A stretch of DNA of 64,000 nt from Halomarina pelagica (GCF_024228315.1 NZ_CP100454.1:2666001-2730000); one strand, 5' to 3'. Positions 9,146-18,823 are shown, numbered from the stretch's first letter. Notes: generated from the sequence alone by a model not told the origin. Program-made: numbers and translations.

Positions 9146-9320
9146 TGGACCCGTCTAGCACGTGCGTTCATAAGAGGTTTCGGGTCAGTACAAGACCGCA
9201 AAAGCCGCGGTGAGCCGACGCCTGTCGGGCGGTTTCGGTCGGACGACCGTCCGCAGGAAGATTCATGGCGGTAATTTTGAATACAGAAATATTATTACGC
9301 AGCATCGAGAAGGGCGGGGC

Positions 9321-9590
9321 ATGAGTACGACGTGCGAACCGGAGTCGGATCGAGGGGACGGCTGGGAATCGGTACGCGACCTGCCGCCGAGTGCGAAGCT
9401 CGTCGCGAAGGTACTCGAGTACGACGGACCGCTCACGCAGCGCGAGATCGCCGAGGCGACGCTCCTGCCGACCCGAACGGTCAGGTACGCCCTCACCCGG
9501 CTCGAGACGGTCGACGCCGTCGCCTCCCGGGTGTCGTTCACCGACGCGAGAAAGCGGATCTACTCGCTCGAATTATCAGATAATCAGTAA
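9321..9590 (+). CDS. small winged-helix (MarR-like) transcriptional regulator
   Basis: 89 residues from the ATG at 9321; an in-frame upstream start at 9210 would read through the AT-rich promoter region (9265-9300) and is rejected. The segment SAKLVAKVLEYDGPLTQREI, continuing to the recognition helix around PTRTVRYALTRLE, is a winged helix-turn-helix fold like the haloarchaeal MarR/helix-turn-helix proteins of this size. It has no effector domain. It stands between divergent PAN and the deacetylase operon; its targets are not visible from sequence. Confidence 0.75.
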   Translation: MSTTCEPESDRGDGWESVRDLPPSAKLVAKVLEYDGPLTQREIAEATLLPTRTVRYALTRLETVDAVASRVSFTDARKRIYSLELSDNQ

Positions 9591-9802
9591 CGTGTAACAC
9601 TCAGACATTTGCCACTGTTCTTCGGACGGAACACTCACCGGTATGTGCGGGTTAGAAGGCCATTTACCGGCTGATACGGCGTTTTTCGGTAGGTCCCGGG
9701 TGCAGTGACTAACGCTAAAGACTGTCCAACAAAAACGAAGTCAGCACCTCAATGATCATATGTGTTTCATAACTATCCGAACGGAAAGTGAACGCCGGTG
9801 TA

Positions 9803-10729
9803 ATGGCGCACGCAGTCATCTCGCTCGACGCGGAACTCGCCTGGGGGTTCCACGACCACCCCCACCCGCCGGCCCACGAGCGACGGCGCATGGCGGCCGG
9901 CCGACGCGGCTGGGAGACGCTCGTGGACCTCCTCGACGAGTTCGATCTCCCGGCGACGTGGGCGATCGTCGGACGGCTGTTCCTCGATCGGACCGACGAT
10001 CAGCGCTACGCCACCTACGCCGCCGACGGCGGTGCGCCGGTCGACCCCCGGCCGCGTCCGGCGGACGACGATCAGTGGTACGGACGCGACCTCATCGATC
10101 GAGTCCGAGACGCGACGGTCGACCACGAGATCGGCTGCCACACGTTCACCCACCTCGACTTCACGGCTAGCACCACGACGGCCGACGTGGCCCACGCCGA
10201 ACTCCGCGCCTGCGTCGACGTGGCCCGGGAGCGCGGGATCGAGATGAACTCGTTCGTCTACCCGCGAAACCGGGTCGCCCACCGGGACGTGCTCGCTGAG
10301 TACGGGTTCACCTGCTACCGCGGTCGGGAACCGTCACGGTGGTACGACGGCACGCCCCTCCGCGCCCTCGGGAAGTTCGCCTCCTACGCTGCCGGACTCT
10401 CCGCGCCGCCGGTCACGCACCCCTCCGTCGACGAGTACGGGCTGGTGAACATCCCCGCGTCGCTGCACCTGTTCGGCTTCGAGCGTCATGCCCGACTGTT
10501 CTCCCGCCCGTTCAACCGGCGACCGATCGTCACGCAGGCGAGGCTGGGCCTCGAACGCGCCGTCGAGGAGGACGGCGTCTTCCACGTCTGGTTCCACCCG
10601 AACGACCTCGTCGGTCCGGAGGAGGTGGGCCGCGTCCGGGACGTCTTCGCGCTCATGGACGCCATGCGCGAGCGCGGCGACCTAACCGTCGAAACCATGG
10701 GGGAGGTCGCGAAACGAACGGTCGCATGA
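9803..10729 (+). CDS. polysaccharide deacetylase family protein (NodB fold)
   Basis: 308 residues from the ATG at 9803 (a GTG at 9788 is also possible). Carbohydrate esterase 4-like: the first metal-binding/catalytic Asp is in VISLDAELAWGF, the HxxxH-type motif is GCHTFTHLDF, and later motifs are FVYPRN and HVWFHPNDL. Such proteins in haloarchaea occur in surface-glycan or N-glycosylation clusters and may remove N-acetyl groups from sugars; the actual substrate is unknown. It overlaps the next gene by 4 bp (ATGA), so the two are translationally coupled. Confidence 0.83.
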   Translation: MAHAVISLDAELAWGFHDHPHPPAHERRRMAAGRRGWETLVDLLDEFDLPATWAIVGRLFLDRTDDQRYATYAADGGAPVDPRPRPADDDQWYGRDLIDRVRDATVDHEIGCHTFTHLDFTASTTTADVAHAELRACVDVARERGIEMNSFVYPRNRVAHRDVLAEYGFTCYRGREPSRWYDGTPLRALGKFASYAAGLSAPPVTHPSVDEYGLVNIPASLHLFGFERHARLFSRPFNRRPIVTQARLGLERAVEEDGVFHVWFHPNDLVGPEEVGRVRDVFALMDAMRERGDLTVETMGEVAKRTVA

Positions 10730-11829
10730 GCAGTGACGAGTACACGGTTCGCCCGTTTCGGGCGGGCGACAGGCAGGGATACCTGCGCCTCTACGAGACG
10801 GTGTTCGGCGGACGGAAGGACCGCCGGTGGTTCGCCTGGAAGTACGAGGACAACCCGTACGTCGACCACGTCCCCATCTACGTGACCGAACGCGACGGCG
10901 ACCTCGTCGGCGCGCGGTCGTTCTTCTGTCTCCGCCTCCGTGCCGACGGTCACACCTACGAGAGCCTCCAGCCGTGCGACACGATGGTCCACCCGGACCA
11001 CCAGCGCAAGGGGCTGTTCACCCGGATGACCGAACGCGCCATCGAGCGCTACGCGGACGAGTCGTTCGACCTCTTCTTCGACTTCCCGAACGAGAAGTCC
11101 CTCCCCGGCAACCTCAAACTCGGCTGGGAGGTCGTCGAGACGATCCCGACGTACTACCGGATCCAGCACCCCGGCGCGTTCACCCCGTTCGGCGACGAGA
11201 GCCTCGTCGGCCGGGTCGTCGACGGGGTCGGGGCGGCGGCGATGAGCGCCTACTTCGACCTCCGGGGGGCGCGCGCGCGCCGACTCGCCAGGAGCGCGGG
11301 CGTCACCGTCTCCCGGTACGACGCGATCCCCGCCGAGACGCTCGTCTCGCTGTACGAGGAGTACGTCCCCGATCGCTTTCACGCCTGCCGCGACGAGACG
11401 TTCTACGGCTGGCGGTACGAGAACCCCGAGTACGAGTACACGACCTACGTCGCCCGACGCGGCGACGATCCGGTCGGGGCGGCGGTCGTCGGGACGAGCG
11501 CCCGACGCGGCGTCGCCAACCTGATGGACGTCCACCCGCTCACCGGCGGGTCGACCCACGGCCGGGTCTACGCGGCCCTCCTGCGGACGCTCCTGCGCGA
11601 CGCCGAGGACGTGCCGATAGTGGCCGTCCGTCGGGGCGTCGTCCCCGAACCGGTGCTCTCGAGCTTCGGCTTCTTCCCCGACACGACCGTCCCGCTCTCG
11701 CAGTTCACGCAACCCGCGATCCTCGTCGCGCGCCCGCTGACGGACGAGCACTCGTGGACGATCGACGGGAAGGACCTCACGGACCCGGCCAGCTGGGTGG
11801 TCTCCATCTGCGAGAAGGACACGACGTAG
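10726..11829 (+). CDS. GNAT-family N-acetyltransferase (double-domain)
   Basis: 367 residues; ATG overlaps the deacetylase stop. The N-terminal half is a GNAT domain with the acetyl-CoA-binding loop VHPDHQRKGLFTRM (about residues 88-101). The C-terminal half repeats a transferase-like region without an obvious acetyl-CoA loop, similar to the long haloarchaeal GNAT proteins found in glycan clusters. Paired with a deacetylase it could re-acylate the amino sugar that the first enzyme frees, but this is inference. The long in-frame upstream extension is antisense-like shadow of the deacetylase and is excluded. Confidence 0.8.
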   Translation: MSSDEYTVRPFRAGDRQGYLRLYETVFGGRKDRRWFAWKYEDNPYVDHVPIYVTERDGDLVGARSFFCLRLRADGHTYESLQPCDTMVHPDHQRKGLFTRMTERAIERYADESFDLFFDFPNEKSLPGNLKLGWEVVETIPTYYRIQHPGAFTPFGDESLVGRVVDGVGAAAMSAYFDLRGARARRLARSAGVTVSRYDAIPAETLVSLYEEYVPDRFHACRDETFYGWRYENPEYEYTTYVARRGDDPVGAAVVGTSARRGVANLMDVHPLTGGSTHGRVYAALLRTLLRDAEDVPIVAVRRGVVPEPVLSSFGFFPDTTVPLSQFTQPAILVARPLTDEHSWTIDGKDLTDPASWVVSICEKDTT

Positions 11830-11882
11830 CGGCGTTCGGCGAGGCGAACGGCGCGGAGCGGTCGACCGTCGCTCCACTGCGG

Positions 11883-12854
11883 TCACGGTTCGTCGGCCGC
11901 CGCCCCCTCGACGCGGTCGCGGTCCGCCGGTCGCCGCGTCGTCTCGGACCGCTCGGTCGGCGACTGCGCGTCGCCGTTCACCAGGTACACCCCGAGCAGC
12001 AGGAGGCCCCCGCCGCCGACGAACCCGGGGCCGACCGTCTCGCCGAGGAACGCGACCCCCAGCAGGACGCCGACGAGGGGCTGGGCGAAGAAGAACGCGG
12101 CGACCGCGCTCGCGTCCGCGTACTCCATCCCCTTGTACCAGCAGTACCAGGCGGCGGCGGTGCTGAGCAGTCCGAGGTAGAGGACGGCCCCGACGACGGG
12201 GGGCGTCGTCGGGATCGACTCGAGGGCACCGGGCCGCAGGGCGAGTTCGACCGGGACCAGCGCGCCGAACAGCGGAACCGACAGCACTGTCGCGTACGTG
12301 ACCGTCTCGAGCGCGGAGTAACGCCGAACGAGCGGTTTCCCGAACGCGGTGAACGCGGCGAAACAGAACGCGGAGAACAGCAGGAGTCCGGCCCCGAGGA
12401 GAGTTCCGCCGGCGAGCGTCCCGAAGTCGTACCGGCCGGCCAGCACGACGAGCGTTCCGACGGCCGCGAGGGCCGTCCCGACGGCCCTCCGACGCGTGAG
12501 CCGCTCGTCGAGCGCCGTCACCCCGAGGCCGATGACGAACACCGGCGTCGAGACCGTCAACAGCGCGCCCTGGCTCGCGGTCGTCAGGTCGGTCCCCACG
12601 AACTGCGTCGTGAGCGCCGCCGTCAGCCAGACTGCCAGGCCGCCGAGCCGTCGCCACTCCCGCCGGGTGAACGATCGAGTCGGTCGCGTCAGCCGAACGA
12701 TCGAATAGAGCGCGCCGGCCCCGATCGCGACCCGCAGGAACGCGAGCGTCAGCGGCGGGACCGCGCTGAACCCCCACTTGCTCACGACGTACATCCCGCC
12801 CCACAGCGCCGCCGCCAGGAGCGGTGCGGCCGCGAGGAGTCGATCGCGATCCAT
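11883..12854 (-). CDS. EamA/DMT-family transporter
   Basis: 323 residues with ten predicted helices arranged as two EamA repeats: first repeat about 8-140 (LLAAALWGGMYVVSKWGFSA start), second about 150-285 (GLLLFSAFCFAAFTAFGKPL). This is the drug/metabolite exporter superfamily in the cell membrane; substrates are diverse and cannot be read from the sequence. The C-terminus is a polar, acidic tail. The gene is convergent with the preceding acetyltransferase and stands alone. Confidence 0.85.
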   Translation of the reverse strand: MDRDRLLAAAPLLAAALWGGMYVVSKWGFSAVPPLTLAFLRVAIGAGALYSIVRLTRPTRSFTRREWRRLGGLAVWLTAALTTQFVGTDLTTASQGALLTVSTPVFVIGLGVTALDERLTRRRAVGTALAAVGTLVVLAGRYDFGTLAGGTLLGAGLLLFSAFCFAAFTAFGKPLVRRYSALETVTYATVLSVPLFGALVPVELALRPGALESIPTTPPVVGAVLYLGLLSTAAAWYCWYKGMEYADASAVAAFFFAQPLVGVLLGVAFLGETVGPGFVGGGGLLLLGVYLVNGDAQSPTERSETTRRPADRDRVEGAAADEP

Positions 12855-12953
12855 CGGGCCGACGGACGTTCGCCGGGCCGAAGAGTCGGTCGGTTCGTAT
12901 CCCCCCTCGTCTGCGCCGGCGCGTCCCGAGATCTGTCGGGGCCGTCGAGGTCG

Positions 12954-13445
12954 TCAGCCCGAGCGATCCTCGGCGGGTGGCGCTTCTAACCCCGGCGGGA
13001 GCCCGAGGTGTTCGATGCCGACGCGCTCTTCGATCTGGAACCGGTAGAGCGTGGTGGCCTCCGACGCGCCCGCCCGTTCGAACACGTCCGGACGCCACTT
13101 CATCTCCAGGGCGGACCGAACGGCGTCCCGGTCGCTCGCGGGGACCTCGTCGATCGTCCCGGTGAGGAGGACGCTCCGCCAGTTGAACGGCGTCTCCGCG
13201 CGGTACACGAGGAACCGGGCGGCCTCCGCCCGGTCGCTCAGTTCCCCCTTCCGGTTATCGGAGCCGAGGACGTAGACGAAGTAGAGCCGGGCGTCACCGT
13301 CGAACCAGAAGGACATGGGACGCATCGCGGGCGCTCCCTCCGCAGGGAGACCGAGCACCCCCACGCTCTGGCTCGACAGGAACCCTCGAATCGCCTCGTC
13401 GTCCATGCGGACCATGCCGTAGTCGCCGAGATCGTCAATTGTCAT
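12954..13445 (-). CDS. pyridoxamine 5'-phosphate oxidase family (FMN-binding split barrel)
   Basis: 163 residues from the ATG at 13445 (MTIDDLGDYGMVRMDDEAIR). The split-barrel core is visible as VGVLGLPAEGAPAMRPMSFW, ARLYFVYVLGSDNRKGELSD and NWRSVLLTGTIDEVP, as in the haloarchaeal pyridoxamine-oxidase-like proteins that bind FMN or F420. A longer in-frame start at 13577 is rejected, because it would overlap the divergent gene at 13555. Redox partner and substrate are unknown. Confidence 0.82.
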   Translation of the reverse strand: MTIDDLGDYGMVRMDDEAIRGFLSSQSVGVLGLPAEGAPAMRPMSFWFDGDARLYFVYVLGSDNRKGELSDRAEAARFLVYRAETPFNWRSVLLTGTIDEVPASDRDAVRSALEMKWRPDVFERAGASEATTLYRFQIEERVGIEHLGLPPGLEAPPAEDRSG

Positions 13446-13554
13446 CGAGTAAATAGAAGCGGCCAGGTCCCATAACGGGTTCGCCGGTTCCCGGGCGGCG
13501 GAGACGACGTCGTACCCCCTGAACTTCTTATACCGGTACGCACCATCCGACGGC

Positions 13555-13956
13555 ATGGCCGACCCCGTCGCCGTCAAGCGCGCGCTCGCCCGGCTCGCCG
13601 CACCGACGGATCACGACAGAACCGTCGTCGAGCGGGCCGTCGCCGCCCGCGAGGACATCGAGCGGGCCGCGACGTTCGTCGAGTCGGTCGGACTGCCGCG
13701 GCTCCGCCGGGCCGTGGCGCGTACTCCGGGGGAGGAACGCGAGGGATTCGAGGAGCGCGGGGAACGCGGGGAACGCGGGGAGCGCGACGGACGCGAGAGG
13801 CGCGACGGACGTGCGGAACGCGATCCGACCGTCGCTCGGGAGGGGCGGGCCGCGCTCCGCGCGTTCGAGCGCTGTCGCGCCGCCGCCAGGGGGGACCACT
13901 TCCGCCCCGGTCACGCAACGGATTTAGGACCGGATACGAAACGAGGAGACAGATGA
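13555..13956 (+). CDS. small Arg/Glu-rich protein, first gene of the mre11-rad50 operon
   Basis: 133 residues, ATG at 13555, ending in an ATGA overlap with mre11. The N-terminal half is a predicted helical domain (ADPVAVKRALARLAAPTDHD and the following ERAVAAREDIERAATFVESV); the middle is a degenerate repeat (ERGERGERGERDGRERRDGR) encoded by imperfect 9-bp units near 13756-13815. I do not recognise a family with a known role. Conserved position before mre11 in an operon suggests a part in double-strand break repair; that is inference. Confidence 0.72.
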   Translation: MADPVAVKRALARLAAPTDHDRTVVERAVAAREDIERAATFVESVGLPRLRRAVARTPGEEREGFEERGERGERGERDGRERRDGRAERDPTVAREGRAALRAFERCRAAARGDHFRPGHATDLGPDTKRGDR

Positions 13957-15320
13957 CGCGCGTGATACATACCGGGGACACACACATCGGGTACCGACAG
14001 TATCACCGTCCGGAGCGCCGTCAGGACTTCCTCGAGGCGTTCGAGCGGGTCGTCGCGGACGCCGTCGGCGACGGCGTCGACGCGGTGGTCCACGCGGGCG
14101 ACCTGTTTCACGACCGCCGGCCGGACCTGCCCGATCTCCTCGGCACGCTCTCCGCGCTTCGAACCCTCGACGACGCCGGGGTTCCGTTTCTCGCCGTCGT
14201 CGGGAACCACGAGTCGAAGCGGGGCAGGCAGTGGCTCGACCTCTTCGAGTCGCTCGGCCTCGCCGTCCGCCTCGACCGCGAGCCGCACGTGATCGGATCG
14301 ACGGCGTTCTACGGTCTCGACTTCGTCCCCCGATCACAGCGCGACGCCCTCGACTACGAGTTCGCCGACCACGACGCCGACCACGCGGCGCTCGTCACCC
14401 ACGGCCTGTTCACGCCCTTCGACTTCGGCGAGTGGGACTCGGCGGAGGTGCTCTCCGAGTCGACCGTCGCGTTCGACGCGATGCTCCTCGGGGACAACCA
14501 CGCCGCGGACCGGGCGCAGGTCGAGGGGGCGTGGGTCACCTACTGCGGGTCGACCGAGCGCGCCAGCGCGGACGAGCGGGACGCCCGGGGGTACAACGTC
14601 GTCACCTTCGACGGCGAGGTGTCGATCGCCCGACGGGGGCTGGACACCCGTGAGTTCGTCTTCGTCGACGTCGAACTCGCGCCGGGGGAGGGGATCGAGC
14701 GCGTCCGCGAGCGGGTCGATCAGCACGACCTCGCGGACGCCGTCGTCATCGTCAGCGTCGAGGGCGACGGCGAGGAGATCGCCCCGGCCGAACTGGAACG
14801 CCACATCGTCGACCGGGGCGCGCTCGTCGCCCGGGTGAACGACCACCGGGAGTTCGAGGAGGTGCGGGACCTGGAGGTGAGCTTCGCCGACCCCGACGAG
14901 GCGGTCACCGAGCGCGTCCGCGAACTCGGCCTCAGCACGGCGGCCCGCCACGTCGACGAGGTGGTCCGGGCGAGCAAGGTCGCCGACGCGAACGTCGCCG
15001 AGGAGGTGGAGTCGCTCGTCGCGGAGGTCGTCGAGACGGGCGAGACGGAGGCCTTCGCCCGGACGGAACCCGGGACGGAAGTCGAGAACGCGGCGGACGA
15101 AGACGGGCAGGACGAGCAGACGGCGACCGGGAGCGAGGCGGCAGGGGGATCCGATTCCGGGGAGACGGGGACGGGAGCGGAGACGAAGATGGAGACGGGA
15201 GCGGAGACAGAGGGAGAGCCGGGGGCGGAGCCGGACCCCGCGACCGCGGCGACGACCGCATCCGACGCCGAGACCGACGAGGCCGGGAGCGAGGGACAGT
15301 CCACGATGGGTGAGTACTGA
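13953..15320 (+). CDS. mre11: DNA double-strand break repair nuclease Mre11
   Basis: 455 residues. Mn-dependent nuclease partner of Rad50. Phosphoesterase motifs in order: GDTHIG (residues 7-12), HAGDLFHD (I count about 49-56), VGNHE (about 87-91), LVTHG (about 148) and LLGDNHAAD, which stands where many archaea have GH(x)H. The last 90 residues are a low-complexity Glu/Thr/Gly/Ala tail, typical of haloarchaeal proteins in length variation. Stop overlaps the rad50 start (TGATG), so the two subunits are made together. Confidence 0.95.
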   Translation: MTRVIHTGDTHIGYRQYHRPERRQDFLEAFERVVADAVGDGVDAVVHAGDLFHDRRPDLPDLLGTLSALRTLDDAGVPFLAVVGNHESKRGRQWLDLFESLGLAVRLDREPHVIGSTAFYGLDFVPRSQRDALDYEFADHDADHAALVTHGLFTPFDFGEWDSAEVLSESTVAFDAMLLGDNHAADRAQVEGAWVTYCGSTERASADERDARGYNVVTFDGEVSIARRGLDTREFVFVDVELAPGEGIERVRERVDQHDLADAVVIVSVEGDGEEIAPAELERHIVDRGALVARVNDHREFEEVRDLEVSFADPDEAVTERVRELGLSTAARHVDEVVRASKVADANVAEEVESLVAEVVETGETEAFARTEPGTEVENAADEDGQDEQTATGSEAAGGSDSGETGTGAETKMETGAETEGEPGAEPDPATAATTASDAETDEAGSEGQSTMGEY

Positions 15321-18001
15321 TGCAGTTCGAGCGCATCCGGCTGGAGCACTTCAAGTGCTACGACGACGCGGACCTCCACCTCGACCGCGGGGTGACGGTC
15401 ATCCACGGGCTGAACGGGAGCGGGAAGTCGTCGCTGCTCGAGGCGTGCTTCTTCGCGCTGTACGGCGCGAAGGCCCTCGACACGACGCTCGACGAGGTCG
15501 TCACCATCGGGCGGGACGAGGCGACGGTCGAACTCCGGTTCGTCCACGGGGGCGAGCGCTTCCGCCTCGAGCGTCGCGTTCGCGTCAGCGACGACCGCGC
15601 GCAGACCGCCTCGTGCGTCCTCGAGACGCCCTCCGGGACCGTCGAGGGCGCTCGCGACGTGCGCGCGTACGTGACCGATCTCCTGCGGATGGACGCGGAG
15701 GCGTTCGTCAACTGCGCCTACGTCCGCCAGGGCGAGGTGAACAAGCTCATCAACGCCTCGCCGAGCCAGCGCCAGGACGTGATCGACGACCTCCTCCAGC
15801 TCGGGAAGCTCGAGGAGTACCGCCAGCGGGCGAGCCAGGCCCGCGTCGGCGTCGGGCGGGTCCGCCGCGACCGGCGCGCCGTCCTCGACAGCGTCGAGGA
15901 GCGCATCGCCGAGAAGGAGGAGGAGGACCTCCACGGTCGCCTGAACGCCCTGGAGACGGAACTCAACGAGGCGAACGAGACGCTGGAGAACTACGAGCAG
16001 CAGCGCGAGAGAGCCCGCGAGAGCCGCGACGACGCCGAGGAGGTGCTCGACCGCTACGAGGAGACCCGAGACCGGCTCGACGCCCTCGACGCGGAGATCG
16101 ACGACCTCCGGTCGGACGTCGCCCGGGCGGAGCGCGAGCGCGAGGAGCACCGTGAGGCCGCGCGGGAGAAACGAGAGCGCATCGCCGACCTGGAGGAGCG
16201 GGTCGAGCGCCTGCTCGCGGACACCGCCGTCGGGGAGCGGACCGAGGAGGCGATCGACGCCCGGCTCTCGGCGCTCGCGGAGCGCGACGAGGACCTCGCA
16301 GAGCGGGCGAACGAGCGACGGATGCAGGCGCAGGCGTTCGACAACCAGTCAGAGCGCCTCGCCGAGCGCGCCGACGAGCACGAGACCCGGGCGGCGGAGA
16401 AGCGCGAGCGCGCCGAGACGCTCGCGGCGGACGCCGAGGAGGCCGAGGCAGCCCTCGAGGCCGACCGCGAGACGATCGAGGACCTCGACGCCGAGGCGGA
16501 GATCCTCCGGGAGCGGTTCGTCGAGGCGTCGATCGAACCGGGGGAGGCGGCCGCCCGCCTCCGCGACCTCCGCGAGGAGCACGAGTCCGTCCAGGGGCGA
16601 GTCGCGGAACTCGTCGCCGATCGGAACACGACGGCGGAGCGCCTCGAGGAGATCCGGGACCTGCTCGACCAGGGGAAGTGTCCGGAGTGCGGCCAGCCGG
16701 TCGACGACTCGCCTCACGTCGAGTCGCAGTCGGAGTACGAATCGAGGGTGAGCGACCTCGACGCGAAGCTCGAGGCGCGGCGCGACGAACTGGCGGCGCT
16801 CGACGCGCGCGTCGAGCGCGCCGAGGACCTGCTCGAGGCGGAGAACCGCCTGGGAGAGATCGAGAGCCGCCGCGAGTTGCTCCGGGAACGCATCGCGGAG
16901 CGCGCCGAGTCGGTCACCGAGAAGCACGAGCGCGCCGACGAACTCCGCGAGGAGGCCGCCGACCTCGAATCGGCGGCGGCGGAGAAACGCGCGGTCGCGG
17001 CGGAGAAGGCCGACGAGGCCGACGCGGAGCGCGAGACGCGCGAGTCGATCGTCGAGGAGCGCGAGACGCTCGCGAGCGAGCGGGAGGCGCTCGAATCGGC
17101 CCGCGACCGCCTCGCCGAGATCGCGGAGGCGGAGGCGGCCGTCGAGGACCACCGCGGGAAGCGCGCGCACCTGGACGAACTCAACGACCAGCGCCGCGAC
17201 CGCCTCGCCGAGAAGCGCGAGCGCCGGTCGGAACTCGCGGAGGAGTTCGACGAGTCGAGCGTAGAGACGGCGCGAGAACGGCTGGAGAACGCCGAGGACT
17301 ACCTCGAGCGGGTCGCGTCGGCCATCGAGGAGGTGACCGAGCGGCGCGACGACCTCGTCGGCCGCATCGAGCGGACCCGCGGTGAGCTGTCCGACCTCGA
17401 ACGCCTGCGCGAGGAGCGCGAGGACCTCCTCGCGACCGTCGAGTACCTCGAGTCGCTCTACGACGAGACCCAGCAGCTCCAGGCGATGTACGCCGACCTC
17501 CGGGCGGAGCTTCGCCAGCGAAACGTCAGGAAGCTCGAACAGCTACTCAACGAGACGTTCGACCTCGTCTACCAGAACGACTCCTACGCCCGCATCGAAC
17601 TCGACGGCGAGTACGAACTCACGGTCTACCAGAAGGACGGCGAGCCGCTCGACCCCGAGCTGCTCTCCGGCGGGGAGCGCGCGCTGTTCAACCTCTCGCT
17701 CCGGTGCGCCATCTACCGCCTGCTCGCGGAGGGGATCGAGGGGTCGGCACCCATGCCGCCGCTCATCCTCGACGAGCCGACGGTGTTCCTCGATTCGGGG
17801 CACGTCTCGAAGCTCGTCGAACTCGTCGAGTCGATGCGTCGGGTGGGCGTCGAGCAGATCGTCGTCGTGAGCCACGACGAGGAACTCGTGGGCGCGGCCG
17901 ACGAACTCGTCCACGTCGAGAAGGACCCCACGAGCAACCGCTCGACCGTCGAGCACCACGAGGCGGCGTCGCTGACGGCGCTGCGGGCGGAGGGGGACTG
18001 A
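15320..18001 (+). CDS. rad50: DNA repair ATPase Rad50
   Basis: 893 residues, SMC-like ATPase that bridges DNA ends with Mre11. Walker A GLNGSGKSS (residues 30-38) and Q-loop (NCAYVRQGEVNKL), long Glu/Arg-rich coiled coils on both sides of the zinc hook CPECGQP (Cys454 and Cys457), then the signature LLSGGERALFNLSLR and Walker B LILDEPTVFLD. Length fits archaeal Rad50. It is the third and last gene of the overlapping operon beginning at 13555. Confidence 0.96.
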   Translation: MQFERIRLEHFKCYDDADLHLDRGVTVIHGLNGSGKSSLLEACFFALYGAKALDTTLDEVVTIGRDEATVELRFVHGGERFRLERRVRVSDDRAQTASCVLETPSGTVEGARDVRAYVTDLLRMDAEAFVNCAYVRQGEVNKLINASPSQRQDVIDDLLQLGKLEEYRQRASQARVGVGRVRRDRRAVLDSVEERIAEKEEEDLHGRLNALETELNEANETLENYEQQRERARESRDDAEEVLDRYEETRDRLDALDAEIDDLRSDVARAEREREEHREAAREKRERIADLEERVERLLADTAVGERTEEAIDARLSALAERDEDLAERANERRMQAQAFDNQSERLAERADEHETRAAEKRERAETLAADAEEAEAALEADRETIEDLDAEAEILRERFVEASIEPGEAAARLRDLREEHESVQGRVAELVADRNTTAERLEEIRDLLDQGKCPECGQPVDDSPHVESQSEYESRVSDLDAKLEARRDELAALDARVERAEDLLEAENRLGEIESRRELLRERIAERAESVTEKHERADELREEAADLESAAAEKRAVAAEKADEADAERETRESIVEERETLASEREALESARDRLAEIAEAEAAVEDHRGKRAHLDELNDQRRDRLAEKRERRSELAEEFDESSVETARERLENAEDYLERVASAIEEVTERRDDLVGRIERTRGELSDLERLREEREDLLATVEYLESLYDETQQLQAMYADLRAELRQRNVRKLEQLLNETFDLVYQNDSYARIELDGEYELTVYQKDGEPLDPELLSGGERALFNLSLRCAIYRLLAEGIEGSAPMPPLILDEPTVFLDSGHVSKLVELVESMRRVGVEQIVVVSHDEELVGAADELVHVEKDPTSNRSTVEHHEAASLTALRAEGD

Positions 18002-18052
18002 CCACCGTCGATCGGGTCGTCGATCGCGCCCGCCGTCCCCGCTCACCGGCGC

Positions 18053-18472
18053 TCAGCGGAGCGGGTCGAGCGCCTCGCGCGCCCGCGGCGTCGCGTCGTA
18101 GCCCGGTTCGCCCGCCACGTCCGCGGGTTCGACGAGGCCCGCCGCGCGGAACTCCGTGAGCAGACCGAGCACGTCGCTCTCGCAGAGGTCGTACGCGCCC
18201 ATCAGATCGCGGGCGGCGATCGGGCCGCGGCGGTCGAGTTCGAGGAGGAGGCCGAGACCGCGATCGTCGTGGACCGCGGTGAGCAGCCGACGGACAGGGT
18301 CGGGCACCGCTCGCGCGGCGGTCTCGAGCGGCGACTCCCCCTCGACGCGTTCGAGGCGGTCGTTCGCGACGTATCGCTCCTCTCCGGTCGCCGGATCGCG
18401 AACGCGAGAGGCGTCGCTCGAGCGCTTGAGGAGGAGGTAGATCGTTCCGTCGTCGGCGCGAACCGTCTGCAT
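18053..18472 (-). CDS. haloarchaeal conserved protein (DUF7346-like)
   Basis: 139 residues from the ATG at 18472 (MQTVRADDGTIYLLLKRSSD). The first 45 residues look like a small beta-rich domain (YLLLKRSSDASRVRDPATGE, then RYVAND); the rest (DPVRRLLTAVHDDRGLGLLL, then MGAYDLCESDVLGLLTEFRA) reads as a winged-helix. I recall this as a haloarchaeal family near polB; the DUF number is uncertain. A DNA-binding role is plausible from the second half. Convergent with rad50. Confidence 0.75.
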   Translation of the reverse strand: MQTVRADDGTIYLLLKRSSDASRVRDPATGEERYVANDRLERVEGESPLETAARAVPDPVRRLLTAVHDDRGLGLLLELDRRGPIAARDLMGAYDLCESDVLGLLTEFRAAGLVEPADVAGEPGYDATPRAREALDPLR

Positions 18473-18496
18473 GCCCGCCCCTTCGGTCCCCACGGA

Positions 18497-18823
18497 TTAG
18501 TCCCGTTCGGCGCGGTCGTCCTGGTAGCTCCGGTAGTACCGGTAGCCGAACAGGAGCGCAAGCGCGCCGACGCCGAAGACGACCCCGCCGAGGCGGTACT
18601 GCGCGCGGAAGACGACGAACATCAATCCGAGGCTGACGGCGAACAGGCCGACGTTCGCCATGAGGACGGTCGCCCAGAAGGCGCGGAAGAGTTCGTCCGA
18701 CACGTCCGCGTCCGCGAGGTCCTCGGGGGCGGCGTACTCGACGCGAGGGCCGATGCTCTCGGGGTCGAACTCCTCCGGCTCGTCCGGCCAGGCGTCCTCC
18801 TCGTCCTCCTCGAAGGGGTTCAC
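18497..18823 (-). CDS. small membrane protein, DUF7322-like
   Basis: 108 residues: an acidic N-terminus rich in Glu, Asp and Pro (MNPFEEDEEDAWPDEPEEFD), an amphipathic stretch, then two membrane helices (about 50-70 and 76-95). The pattern matches small haloarchaeal proteins I recall as DUF7322. It precedes the 139-residue protein on the same strand by 24 bp, so the two are probably one transcript. Function unknown. Confidence 0.75.
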   Translation of the reverse strand: MNPFEEDEEDAWPDEPEEFDPESIGPRVEYAAPEDLADADVSDELFRAFWATVLMANVGLFAVSLGLMFVVFRAQYRLGGVVFGVGALALLFGYRYYRSYQDDRAERD

